DNA of 64,000 nucleotides from Entoloma clypeatum. Lineage: Eukaryota; Basidiomycota; Agaricomycetes; Agaricales; Entolomataceae. The stretch covers positions 1,984,001-2,048,000 of the forward strand of contig OY751495.1 of assembly GCA_963565915.1 (NCBI GenBank), in the 5' to 3' direction. This document shows positions 1 to 9,932 of this stretch, in pieces (positions within the stretch are counted from its first letter, which is position 1; the number at the start of each line of letters is the position of its first letter). The position numbers were made by a program, and so were the translations under genes. The notes beneath the pieces were generated by a model that was not told the origin of the DNA, did no database searches, and saw only the letters and a list, made by a program, of their open reading frames with translations.

Positions 1-1341
1 GGAGGCGGAGTTCATCCGTGCTTCATCCAATATCAGGATGGCTCCCTTCGTCTTGTACAAGACTACCAGTCACTCAATTCCAAAACTATCAAAAACAAGT
101 ATCTGCTTCTGCTCATATCCGAACTGATCAATAAACTTCAATGCACTCAATACTTTACCAAGCTCAACATCTGCTGGGGTTACAACAATGTGCGGATAAA
201 ACCCGGAGATGAGTGGAAGGCTGCTTTTCAGACCAATCACGGACTCTATGAACCATTGGTGATGTTCTTTGGCCTCACTAATAGTCCATCCACATTCCAG
301 ACTATGATGAATGAGATCTTTCAGGACCTTATCACTGAAGGTGTAGTTTGTGTTTACCTCGATGATATACTCATCTTCACGGAGACCCTGGCGGAGCATC
401 GGAGGGTCACACGGATTGTACTGGAATGACTTTGCGAACACAAACTCTATCTAAAACCAGAGAAATGCAAGTTTGAACAAACATGTATTGAATACCTAGG
501 CCTTATTATTGAACAAGGACATGTAGAGATGGATCCAGTGAAGGTAGCAGGGGTCGCGGAGTGGCCCACTCTGACAAATGTCCAAGAAGTACAATCCTTC
601 TTGGGATTCACTAACTTCTATCATCATTTTATTGAAGGGTTTTCAGACATCGTGCGCCCTCTTTTCACGCTCACAAAGAGAGGGCACCTCTGGTCTTGGA
701 AGGAGGGAGAAGTGTCCACATTTGCGGAGCTGAAGTGGAGGATCACATCTGCTCCAATCCTGGTCTTAGCTGATCATGGAAAGGAGTGGCAGATAGAAGC
801 GGATAGCTCAGACTTTGCAACCAGAGCAGTACTGTCTCAACCAACAGAGGACAGTAAGTGGCACTCTGTTGCATTCTATTCCAAAAGCCTTAGTCCGGTG
901 GAATGCAACTACGAGATCTATGACAAGGAGATGCTGGCAGTGGTCTGTGCATTGGAGGAGTGGAGGCACTTTCTCAAAGGAGCAGAGAAGACAGTGGAGA
1001 TTTGGATGGACCACAAAAATCTTGAGTATTTCATGACAGCTCAAAAACTAAATTGATGACAAGCTAGATGGTCCTTATACCTCGCTTGTTTCAATTTCAA
1101 AATGCACCATCAACCTGGCAAGTCAATGGGCAAGTCCGACGCTTTGTTCCGACAAGTGGACCATGGAGATGGATCACGGAACAACAAAAACATCATCCTT
1201 CTTCGACCAGAACTGTTTGCAGTGTGAGCAATGTGTGGGGTAACTGTTCAAGGGGAAGAACACGACGTCCTCTGCCAGGTCCAACAGGGAATCCAAGAGG
1301 GGTTACTGGAGGATAGTGTGGCGGAGGTTGTCAAATCCCTT
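1..1341 (+). mobile_element. Ty3/gypsy retrotransposon remnant: reverse transcriptase and RNase H half
   Basis: One frame from about base 14 reads as a gypsy reverse transcriptase (DGSLRLVQDYQSLN, GYNNVRIKPGDEWKAAFQTN, then the active-site YLDD near 355-366). It continues as thumb/RNase H (LGFTNFYHHFI, ADSSDFA, YDKEMLAVV, DHKNLEYF) and a linker ending in AEVVKSL near 1341. The copy is dead. The first catalytic aspartate region, normally KLDVRWGYN in this family, reads KLNICWGYN. There are in-frame stops at 427-429 and after the RNase H domain near 1054, and another near 1220. The element runs off the left edge, so its gag-protease end and 5' LTR are outside the window. Its integrase half lies next to it in the opposite orientation. 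Family assignment rests on recognised motifs. Confidence 0.88.
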
Positions 1342-1344
1342 CTG

Positions 1345-2763
1345 ACTGTCAGAGCGGGGTCCGTCCGCAGAGATCCACCGTGGAGCTCCTGGATGACATC
1401 GGTAGAAGTCTCGGACTAGGCGCAGAGCATGGACATTGTCTTCTGCTTCCCAGGAATTCTCTTCATAGCCATATTCCTTCCATTTGACCAAGAATCGAAG
1501 CTTGCCTCCATGCAGTCGGCTGTCCAAGAGGTTTTCAACATCGTACTCCAATTCTTCTCTGACTACCATCGGAGGCGGAGGAGAGCGGACTTGGCATCGG
1601 AAAGGGTCGTCGGGAACTAGTGAAAGTTTGATGACATGGAATACTGGGTGAACACAGGACATGGAAGGGGAGAGGCAAAGTTTGTAGGCATGTGTTCCGA
1701 CAGGTCAGACCACTGGGAAAGGGCCTACATATCGATGTGCAAGTTTTTTTGTGGGTCGGGTGGTTTTGAGGTCTGATGAATCTAAAAAGACCTTGTCCCC
1801 CAGGCGGAATGTCAGAGTGGTGCTCCAATGCTGGTTGTAGTATCGCACCATGTCATCTCTTGCCTTTGTCAGTGCTGCACAAGCCTCCTCCAGAGCAGAC
1901 TTCATCCGCTTGCTGAAATCCGCTACCGCCTTGATCTCCGTCCGCTTCTCGCAAGGTTTGAATCCCATGTGCAGATGGCGGCCGGTGTCAATGTAGAATG
2001 GAGTTTGACGTGTCGATGTGTGAACATGGTTGTTGTATGCAAATTCAGCCATCGGAAGCCATTCATCCCAATCGTCTTGATGTTCATTGACAAATAGGCG
2101 AAGGTATTGTTCCAATCCTTGATTGACCCGCTCTGTCTGTCTGTCCAACTGCAGATGGTAGGCTGTCAAGGCAGCAACCTTGATGCTAAGCAGCCTGTAT
2201 AGTTCGCGCATGAACTTGGCGACAAACTGTGGTCCTTGGTCGGAGACAATGGCCTCCAGTAGTCTGTGGAGTTTCCAGACGTTTTGAACATAGGAGCATG
2301 CAGTCCCAAGTGCAGAGATGTCAGAGTGCATTGGAATGAAGTGTCCCCGCTTCCCTACTGAGTCCACTACCACCATGATAGCATCGTAGCCGTGGGCTTC
2401 TGGTAGTTCAGTAATGAAGTCAACACTGGTTACTTGCCATTGTTCTGTGGGGACCGGTAGCAGATTGAGCTCTCCGGAGGGTGGAGTGTGTCGGACCTTG
2501 GTGCGGAGGCATGGGTCGCATGTCTTGCAATATTGATCTATTAAACGAGACATGTGTGGCCACCAGTAATTGCACAACACCAGTTCCAAGGTTTTCCACC
2601 GTCCAGGATGTCCAGCCACCAGTGTGTTGTGGTGTTGTGTGAGGATTTGATGATGCAGTTCAGGATTGTTAGGAACATAGATTCAATCCCTGAAGTAGAG
2701 CAAACCTTCCGCTTGCCTCCACTCCGCACTGAAGAACTTTCTCTTTGGATTTCCCTTGCAAGG
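1345..2763 (-). mobile_element. Ty3/gypsy retrotransposon remnant: integrase and chromodomain half, inverted
   Basis: On the minus strand, base 2763 down to about 1360 encodes the second half of a chromovirus-type gypsy polyprotein. It has a lead-in (FFSAEWRQAEGLLYFRD, with an in-frame stop), an HHCC-type zinc motif (HH near 2640, CDPC) and the integrase core with DSVGKRGHF, VSDQGPQF and AYHLQLDRQTERVNQ. A C-terminal chromodomain follows (LLDSRLHGGKLRFLVKWKEYG, HPGAP). A frameshift separates the long integrase ORF (1705-2619) from the chromodomain ORF (1303-1662). The half begins exactly where the plus-strand half stops, so one copy with an internal inversion is the simplest reading; two tail-to-tail copies is the alternative. 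It is interrupted at 2763 by younger insertions, and a few of its codons resume beyond 7701. Confidence 0.87.
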
Positions 2764-3169
2764 TATGTGTTGTATTACTGTAGTATTACGACTATAGGTT
2801 CACATAACACGTAACACGGGGTCGTGAACTGAACCTATATGACCCTCGTAACGCATAACATACCTCCATGAATATGTTCCAAAAGTAACATATTATTTAT
2901 TTTTTCTGACTACCAAATGCCACAGGCTCTAGTAATTGGGATTCAGTGTTTCCCTGAGTCTGAATGCCATTTTTTGTTTGAATGGTGACAGGGTGGAATT
3001 TTTAAAGCACAAATTGAAAAGATGATCTGTTAAAAATGAATGAATTTCTGACCGTAACGCGTGATGCGGGCTTGTGAACCCCATCCTGGTGAACCTATTG
3101 TGTAATGTGTAACATGGCATGAATCTATGGTCGTAATACTACAGTACTTATCAGACCGCTCAATCTAAA
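2764..3169. mobile_element. Small inverted-repeat (MITE-like) element nested in the gypsy remnant
   Basis: This 406-base AT-rich insert carries a 22-base subterminal inverted repeat, at 2776-2797 and 3125-3146, with one mismatch. It also has internal imperfect repeats of the type gtaacacg / gtaacgcgtgatgcg. The insert is bounded by a perfect 21-base direct repeat (2743-2763 and 3170-3190). No coding capacity is visible. The long direct repeat is unusual for a DNA transposon duplication, so the exact ends and mechanism are uncertain. Confidence 0.6.
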
Positions 3170-3191
3170 CTTTGGATTTCCCTTGCAAGGC

Positions 3192-6100
3192 TTTTTTTTT
3201 TTTTTTTTTGTTCAACAGTTTGTATAGCGGTATACTAAGGGTACAGTCCGCTTGACATAGAGTAAACTACATCGGTCCGAGGACCTACGTACGCAAGAAG
3301 AACAAGCGGCGCAAAGCTCCGTCGAGCTGTTGAGTCCTCGCGCCAGGACGGGGGAGTTTGTTATAAACAAACGCGTTAGTATGCGCACCCGAATATTCGG
3401 GCGCGCGGTACAGGAGCACTCCAACCTTGTGAGGTTGGCCGTTAGCGGCGCTGGGGGGTGTCTGCGCCCTACCCCCCAAAGAAGCGCCTGTGCGGTTCTT
3501 ATCCTTCGATCGCGTTCGCTTGCCAGAGGGGGCTGCACCCCTTTGAACCCAGCGCGCTACCACGCGACTACCGCCGACGGTTGTGTTGGGCGTTGGACGA
3601 TCCCGGAAGGCAAATGCTCCTGGGTTATCCATGATAAATTTCCCGAAGACGTCCCAGGTGGGGGAGTTCCTCGAGAAGGTGGGCATGTCTGGTGGCCTGG
3701 TGGGGTGGTGCAGACATTTGTAGAAAACGTGGGCGAAGTCCTCAACGGACCCCAGACCACAGTCACAATGTTCAACTTTGTCACCGATGTTGAACCTATG
3801 TCTGTAATGGCCAATTGGGGCGTGGCTGGTGAGGCCGCGGACCATTTGTGCCGTGAGGGATTGGGAGTGACCCACATCCTTAAGCCATGTGCCGCCCTTG
3901 AGATGGGACGGCTTCATACGTTTGGCCCGAGCGTGGTCTTGGCGTCTGACGCACGATCTCGGGAATTGATAGTGTCGGCCAACATACTTGGGGGACTGAT
4001 ACAGATTGTCCCAGTCACCGAGCATGTCGTCCGTGAATTGCTTCGTGTTGAAGTCAAGGGATCTGGAGGCCGACTCACCACACTCAATGCGAATCGAGGA
4101 GGCGAAGTCGTGCACTGCACGGTGGGGTTCGAATCCATGGTCCGAGGAATCGGGGACATGGTGAAAGATGACCTTGGAATTCAGGCCGGGTTCCTCAAAC
4201 CAAGGAACCAGGTTACTGATGATAGCAAGCGCAGTTGCCTGCGAGGAGTGGAGATCCGGGTCTGTGGCGCGCCGAATGGCGTTGACAGAGTCGGTGAAAA
4301 TGTGGATTACTTCCAGATGAGAGAGACCCCCAAGCAGACTGACCAGGTTCGAGAACCCATGTCCGATAGCTAAGGTTTCAGTGTCATCAGAGACTGCGAG
4401 GCCGCCGGCCGCCCAGTCTTTGTCGATGGAGTGCCCCTTGTGCCAGGTTTCCCAGGCTGCAACAGCTTGGTGGCCCGACGAAAGGGAGGGAACTGCCGCG
4501 TCAGTGACAATGACGGCGGCTTTGTTGGAGCAGATGTTGGCGTCAAACACCTTGTTAAGGGTGATGAGGCGCGCCTTTCTGGCTTCGGCACGGTCCTTAG
4601 CGGTCTTGCCGCGGATAAGGGTGATGTCATGAATTACGCGTTCAGGGAATCGGTCGAGGACGCGTTTCCCTGGTTCGTTGTAGTTATTAAAGGGCGATAG
4701 GGGGACAGTCACATTTGCACGGTATGCCCAGATATCAACGAGGGGGGATTTAAGGTTGTACATAAACTCCGGGGAGTACCACGGACGCTTGGAGGGGTCA
4801 TCCTCGTCGCATACCATGACGGTCATGTGTCTGGGTGCAAGGGAGTGCATGCGGACACGGTTTCTGCAGGAGAGCTTCTTGAGGTGCAAGTGCACCGGAG
4901 GCAGGCCAGCAAGTGCTTCGACCGCCCCTGTGGGGGTGGTACGGAAGGCTCCCAAGATCCATAACGCTGCGCGTCTTTGGACTTTGGAGATAGACTTGAC
5001 GACACCCTTGTTGCGGGCGCCGTCGAAGTTCCAAAGATTAGCACCGTATAGCGCGATCGGCAAAATACACGATCGGTACAGGGTGCGTTTGTGTTTGGGA
5101 GTGAGTCCACGGACTGAGTTTCCCAGGGATAGTAAGGCTCCCGTTGCTGAGAAGGCCTTAGTGGCATACCGCTTCGCGTGCTCAGTAAAGAGTAGCTTGC
5201 GGTCGAAGAAGAAGCCCAAGTACCTCCAGAAGGTCTTGGGGACGAGAGGGGAGTCGCCGGTGAAGGGCGCAAACCCGAGGTCAACCGGGGGGTTATCGTC
5301 GCCATTCTTCCTGGAAAAATGGAACGCCTCCGATTTAGAGTGTTCAAGGACTAGCCCGAGGGCTGTGGTCAGCTCAAACAGACATTTGTATGCCTTTTTT
5401 AATTTGGCAAGGTTTTCCTTCCACGTCTCAGATTGGACTATGATAGTCCCGTCGTCGACGTAAGAAATGAGGCTAGCCTGCGATTGTTCGGCTTGAAATG
5501 CGTACATCAGCGGGGCGAGGTAGATGGACGATAGCACAGGGGAGAGGGCAGAGCCCTGACCTACGCCAATGTCAACAGAGAAAAGGTCTGAGAGGTCGTC
5601 CTCCCAGGCGTATTGGGTCTGTCTCCCTACTAGGTAATTTGAGAAGAAATCCACGACAGTGTCGGGGAACCCCATCCTATCTAGTATGAGCGATATAACC
5701 GAGTGGTTAAGGGAGGGAAAGTATTGGGCCAAGTCAATGGCGACAACGCTTGTCTTGAGTTTCCTCGCCCATCCTGCACGTATGAGGTGGGTAAGGAATT
5801 GTCCGGCGTCTTCGGTGGAGTTCTGACGAACCCCCCCGAATTGACCTGGGTGCAGTAGACCATGGCGGGCTAGTTCCCACTGGAGTCTGTTAGCGATAGC
5901 TTTCTCAAAGAGTTTGCCCAGGGTGTTTAGAAGCACGATGGGTCGAAATGCTTTGGGAACGTCGTACGCCGGCTTATTTGGTTTAGGAATAATGACGGTC
6001 GTTGAGATTTTGAAGGCGTCAGGCCAAAACCCCGCCGAGAGGCAGGCGTTCAGGATCCAGACGAACAGCTTCAAGATTTGTTTATGTGCGGTTAGGCACT

Positions 6101-7686
6101 TGAGGTGAGTCCACGTAAGATGGTCAGGACCTGGGGCTGACCGGCTCGAACAACCGGCCAGGGCCTGGAGGACCTCTTGCGAAGTGAATGGAACCCAAGC
6201 CCTTTTGGGCTGAGGTTCTAGAGTACTGCGCAACCTGTCGGGATCGACAGGTCGTGCTTCGGCAGACTGGAAGGACTTGTGGAAGGCATCACAGGTCTCA
6301 GCAGTAGTGGTACAGGTCTCGCCGTCAAAAATAATGGCCTCAGGAGAGGTGTTCTTTCGTGGGCCGACCCAGGAAGTAAGGTCCCAGGGACGTTTGTTTT
6401 TGTTGGAGACTTCGTCGATCTTCTTGTCAAAAAAGTTCCGCTTAGCAGTGCGTATGATTTTATGCATAACGCGCCAGTCTTGGTCTGTTTTACCCGAATT
6501 GGAATAGGTGCGCCACCCTGCCTTGCAGTCCTTATCCCACCAGCCCTTCGACCGGAACGAGTTCCGGGGAGAGCGAGAGAATTCGGTCCACGCGGCCAGG
6601 ACGAGCTCCTGAACCTTTTGTGTAATACTCGTGATGTCCTCCCTAGTGGCCGTGGCCGGAATAGGGATGGAGGAGATGGAATCCGTGAGTGCGGATAGGA
6701 AATGAGTTTCCTCTTCCGAGTCCGGTACTATACGGTAGCGTTCCTTCGCGTTAATGAGGGGGGATCTGAGGAGGGTGATGATCGAGCGGTGGTCCGACTC
6801 GTCAGGGCTCCCAAGTTTGATGATCGAGTCCTTGTCCGTGTTAGGGAGGAAGACCAGGTCGATGATGGATGGGGCATTGTTATTCTTAGGGAAGTGGGTA
6901 AACCCAGTCCTATGATGAACAAGCCCATGAGCGAATGCGAAGTCCGAGAGGAGAGACGCATTATGGTTGTGGCGCGTCACTTCGGGGTCCCATAGCGGCG
7001 AGGGGCAATTAAAATCACCACCTATGTACCGAATAGGAGGAAGGGATGTACCAAGGGTGGCAAGGATACGTATAGCAGTGCCCTGCGTATCCGAGTAGGC
7101 ATTAATTAGGTTGATCTGGCCCTCAGGGACAGCCAACGTAAGAAGGTTGACATCACGGTGACGAACGATGTCTGAACGAAGTTTAGGTTTCATAGCGGTG
7201 CGCCGCCTATGAACATAAACTATGGCGCGGGGGCGAAGGTCCTCATCCAGGTTATCTGGATCAAGGACAGGCTCCGAGTGGTGGAGGCACATCCAGTCCG
7301 GGTGGTTCGGCGGACCCACAAGGGGCTCACCGTCCTTTCTCGTCATGGACGCGACATGTCGAATGGTAGCCCAGGGGGGCTCTTGTACGAAGATTATGTC
7401 GAGGTTATCTTTCTGACTCTCTAACATAGTTGACAGGAGAACGCTCTTTCGGTAGACGTTCTGGGAGCGAATTCGCAAGCCCTCAAATTTATTCATAGTT
7501 GTACCTAACATATGACTACGTTTGATTGAATGCGGCTATTGTCTCGGTCAGCTGGACGAGGCGAGGGGTTAGATTCAAAGAAGTGGGTAAAGTCCGCACT
7601 TACGTTTGCTTCTTGGTATCGGCGCCAGATCCAATCAGGGTTGAATCGGCTTTTCCAGTATTTGCATACGCGATCATCTGCGCGGT
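3192..7686 (-). mobile_element. LINE (non-LTR retrotransposon) with T-tract and 15-bp target-site duplication
   Basis: The element is inserted in minus orientation. On the plus strand it starts with an 18-base T run (3192-3209), the complement of the 3' poly(A) tail, and ends near 7686. A perfect 15-base duplication, tttcccttgcaaggc, flanks it at 3177-3191 and 7687-7701, the hallmark of target-primed reverse transcription. The short 3' UTR (3210-3284) precedes one uninterrupted ORF. Only about 175 bases lie upstream of the ORF, with no gag-like ORF1, so the copy is either 5'-truncated or from a single-ORF family. The unbroken ORF and perfect duplication argue for a young insertion. Confidence 0.93.
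3285..7511 (-). CDS. LINE polyprotein: endonuclease, reverse transcriptase, RNase H
   Basis: Uninterrupted 1408-residue ORF. Residues about 10-250 resemble an exonuclease-endonuclease-phosphatase domain (FVQEPPW, GGDFNCPSPLWD, SDHRSI), which would nick target DNA. Residues about 430-760 are the reverse transcriptase (FRPIVLLNTLGKLFEK, GQGSALSPVLSSIYLAPL, and catalytic YVDD near residue 684). Residues about 995-1140 look like an RNase H-type domain (VTDAAVPSL, HIFTDSVNAI, HHVPDSSDHG). A late Cys/His cluster (HCDCGLG...FYKC) sits near 1247. This order and a C-terminal RNase H fit Tad-like fungal LINEs. Start chosen at the first ATG; a second ATG lies five codons in. No stop or frameshift is present, so the product could be active. 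Confidence 0.9.
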   Translation of the reverse strand: MLGTTMNKFEGLRIRSQNVYRKSVLLSTMLESQKDNLDIIFVQEPPWATIRHVASMTRKDGEPLVGPPNHPDWMCLHHSEPVLDPDNLDEDLRPRAIVYVHRRRTAMKPKLRSDIVRHRDVNLLTLAVPEGQINLINAYSDTQGTAIRILATLGTSLPPIRYIGGDFNCPSPLWDPEVTRHNHNASLLSDFAFAHGLVHHRTGFTHFPKNNNAPSIIDLVFLPNTDKDSIIKLGSPDESDHRSIITLLRSPLINAKERYRIVPDSEEETHFLSALTDSISSIPIPATATREDITSITQKVQELVLAAWTEFSRSPRNSFRSKGWWDKDCKAGWRTYSNSGKTDQDWRVMHKIIRTAKRNFFDKKIDEVSNKNKRPWDLTSWVGPRKNTSPEAIIFDGETCTTTAETCDAFHKSFQSAEARPVDPDRLRSTLEPQPKRAWVPFTSQEVLQALAGCSSRSAPGPDHLTWTHLKCLTAHKQILKLFVWILNACLSAGFWPDAFKISTTVIIPKPNKPAYDVPKAFRPIVLLNTLGKLFEKAIANRLQWELARHGLLHPGQFGGVRQNSTEDAGQFLTHLIRAGWARKLKTSVVAIDLAQYFPSLNHSVISLILDRMGFPDTVVDFFSNYLVGRQTQYAWEDDLSDLFSVDIGVGQGSALSPVLSSIYLAPLMYAFQAEQSQASLISYVDDGTIIVQSETWKENLAKLKKAYKCLFELTTALGLVLEHSKSEAFHFSRKNGDDNPPVDLGFAPFTGDSPLVPKTFWRYLGFFFDRKLLFTEHAKRYATKAFSATGALLSLGNSVRGLTPKHKRTLYRSCILPIALYGANLWNFDGARNKGVVKSISKVQRRAALWILGAFRTTPTGAVEALAGLPPVHLHLKKLSCRNRVRMHSLAPRHMTVMVCDEDDPSKRPWYSPEFMYNLKSPLVDIWAYRANVTVPLSPFNNYNEPGKRVLDRFPERVIHDITLIRGKTAKDRAEARKARLITLNKVFDANICSNKAAVIVTDAAVPSLSSGHQAVAAWETWHKGHSIDKDWAAGGLAVSDDTETLAIGHGFSNLVSLLGGLSHLEVIHIFTDSVNAIRRATDPDLHSSQATALAIISNLVPWFEEPGLNSKVIFHHVPDSSDHGFEPHRAVHDFASSIRIECGESASRSLDFNTKQFTDDMLGDWDNLYQSPKYVGRHYQFPRSCVRRQDHARAKRMKPSHLKGGTWLKDVGHSQSLTAQMVRGLTSHAPIGHYRHRFNIGDKVEHCDCGLGSVEDFAHVFYKCLHHPTRPPDMPTFSRNSPTWDVFGKFIMDNPGAFAFRDRPTPNTTVGGSRVVARWVQRGAAPSGKRTRSKDKNRTGASLGGRAQTPPSAANGQPHKVGVLLYRAPEYSGAHTNAFVYNKLPRPGARTQQLDGALRRLFFLRT

Positions 7687-7701
7687 TTTCCCTTGCAAGG
7701 C

Positions 7702-8429
7702 ATCTGAATTTGAGTCTTGGATCGTAAGGTCGCCCTTACAACCATACCCTCCGGCTTGGTTAACTGGGCTGGAACAGGTTGTGGCTGTGCAGGCCTGCCC
7801 TCAAGCGGCCCGAGGCTTTGAGTTGATTTTTTGTCGCTCCCTGCCTTTCCCCTCCCACTGCCGACTCAAACATGCCTGCTGCCACTATGCTTGCCACCAA
7901 TGTGACTGCCGCTGATGCCAGGGCTGCCAATGTGATCGCGGCCGACTCCCTCTATGGTCGCCCATCTCCACCGCCTCAAAGCATCTCCATCCCATGCATC
8001 AGTCGCAGTAGGCACTGCCTGTTCACCACTCACCCTTGCTGTGCCTTCCCAGGGCACCACTCTCTATTGCCCATCCTTTGCTTGAGGGTCAAGCACTCAG
8101 ATCACCTCACAAGATCTGGCAGGCATCCCACCCATTTTTGTCTCTCCATCCCATGTGTCAGTCACAGTATGCACTGCCTTTTCACCACTCACTCTCACTG
8201 TGCCTTCCCAGGGCACCACTCTCTATCGCTCATCCTTTGTGTGGTGATTTTCTCAATCTCCGCGACTTGCAACACGTGTAGACTTCATGGCGCCCTGAGT
8301 TCAACATCAGTGACCTCACCCACATGGATTTAGGTGCGGGGAGACTTCGCATTGTCCTGTGTATCATGTGCAGCGGTACCTTTTTGATGGGTCGACTTCA
8401 TGTTGCCCTTGTCTCTATCGATATTGTGA
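7702..8429. other. Unresolved repeat-derived sequence with a diverged duplication
   Basis: The first few tens of bases on the minus strand continue the gypsy linker interrupted at 2763. After that I recognise no domain. About 7990-8080 and 8148-8245 are diverged copies of each other (both contain ctgtgccttcccagggcaccactctctat), giving a tandem duplication with a period of about 158 bases. Short plus-strand ORFs here are low-complexity and unconvincing. The stretch may be the decayed body of the hAT element whose C terminus follows. Confidence 0.4.
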
Positions 8430-8684
8430 TCATTCCATCTCTGACTCTTGATTCCAGCAACATCAACAGCTGTCGAGCGTGTTTTTTTGCAGGGCCGGCA
8501 TCTCTTACCCTTTTCACACAACCATCTCTGGGGTTTGTCAATCCGCGCACTCTTGTGCTTTGGGGCATGGAGTCGGAAGGATCTTGTCGACAACGAGGAG
8601 ATAGTTGATGCCCTCAATACCAAGAGTAAACATAAACAGGATATTATTGATATTGACAGTGATTCTGATGAGAACGCAACTTAA
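8430..8684 (+). pseudogene. hAT-family transposase remnant (C-terminal dimerisation domain)
   Basis: The reading frame ending at 8684 contains TSTAVERVFLQGRHLLPF and, about 15 residues later, SIRALLCFGAWSRKDLVD. This matches the C-terminal dimerisation region of hAT transposases (usual pattern S-x-x-x-ERxFSxGR...SxRAxxCxxSW). An acidic tail, IDIDSDSDE, closes it. Only the last 70 or so residues are recognisable; the catalytic DDE region and the zinc-finger N terminus are not found upstream, so this is a fossil. Two long-inverted-repeat elements with 9-base target duplications, compatible with hAT mobilisation, lie just downstream. Confidence 0.7.
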
Positions 8685-9060
8685 TTACTTAGATTGCTTA
8701 TTCTCTGGGTACTATGGACATCATGGCAACATTTTTTGGCTGACCGTGCAGTTAATATACACGGTTTTCATTGATGGTGTCACAGTGAACCATGGGTTGA
8801 GTCTACCATGGTTTTTGATGGCAAACCGGGGGTGTAACTCTTATCTGTGGGTGTGAGACCTTTCGGAGGTATGGTGTTGTGGGTTGCAGATATGATATGT
8901 GTTGACTGTACCCACAGTGCAACCCGTGTTGTTTCTTAAGCATGATAAGCCCTCTTTAAAAGTTTTGCAACACCCAGTCACCCATAGTACATCCCATGCT
9001 CCCCATGATGGAACAGTGGCTATGCTTCAATGAGCTGACTGCTGACATACTGCTATTCCA

Positions 9061-9912
9061 CAGGCTTCTAAACCATCCCCTCGATATGGTTGAACATGTT
9101 TGCAATATTTTATATGTATTATCTAATTATTTGTTCATCCTTACACATGCAGAACAAACAGAAGGAAAAACATGAACATCCGTGTGAGGGGCTGGCACAA
9201 ATGGCCTCTCCACCCATCATGGAGACAGGGCTTCAGCTGATGAAGTTTGTCAAAGTATTAGTGCAAAGCCAGAGTAGGGTTTATTTTTACACCTCACTTA
9301 CTGCTGTTTGCACATAAGTGTGATATTTTTTGATGTGCCACGTGTGTGGCCAAACATGCCGCCCATCATTAATCATTGCCATCAACGACATTGACAGGTC
9401 TCCCCTCATCGAGTTCCACATCTATTCCCTCAAGTTGCAGACTAAAAAAAATTCTCATTGAATTCTATATCATCTTTGGAAGCTGCAATTAAATAATCAA
9501 AGATTCCCCTTGAAACTTAAACTCTTCATTGGTGTGCTCATCAGAGAGCACATCGAGCAGCAATGAGCGCTCGCTGTGCATAGTGCTGATGAGTCATGGC
9601 ATCCTCATTGTTTGGTTGTAGGTGCTGCACATGGCATGTCAAAAAATATCACACTCATGTGCAAACAGCAGTAAGTGAGGTGTGAAAATAAACCCTACTC
9701 TGGATTTGCACTAATACTTTGACAAACTTCATCAGCTGAAGCCCTGTCTCTGTGATGGGCAGAGAGGCCATTTGTCCCAGCTCCTCACACGGATGTTCAT
9801 GTTTTCCCTTCTGTTTGTTCTGCACATGTTAAGAATGAACAAATAATTAGATAATACATATAAAACATTGTGAACATGTTCATCCATGTCGAGGGGATGG
9901 TTTAGAAGCCTG
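9061..9912. mobile_element. Foldback element 1: 852-bp non-autonomous hAT-like element with long inverted repeats
   Basis: The two ends are inverted copies: CAGGCTTCTAAACC opens the element and its complement closes it. Pairing extends over roughly 280 bases per arm (about 9061-9350 with 9620-9912), leaving a loop of about 270 bases. It is flanked by a 9-base duplication with one mismatch, gctattcca (9052-9060) and gctatccca (9913-9921). Eight-to-nine-base duplications and ends starting CAG fit hAT transposons. No coding capacity is visible; the short ORF at 9090-9317 falls inside the left arm. Confidence 0.82.
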
Positions 9913-9932
9913 GCTATCCCAAGGGATCACTC

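Noticed and set aside
3330..4373. 347-codon plus-strand ORF opposite the LINE ORF
   Set aside because: Lies entirely antisense to the well-supported LINE polyprotein, has no recognisable domain, and is a GC-rich reading-frame shadow.
9090..9317. 75-codon ORF in foldback element 1
   Set aside because: Lies in an inverted-repeat arm and is AT-rich without domain features.
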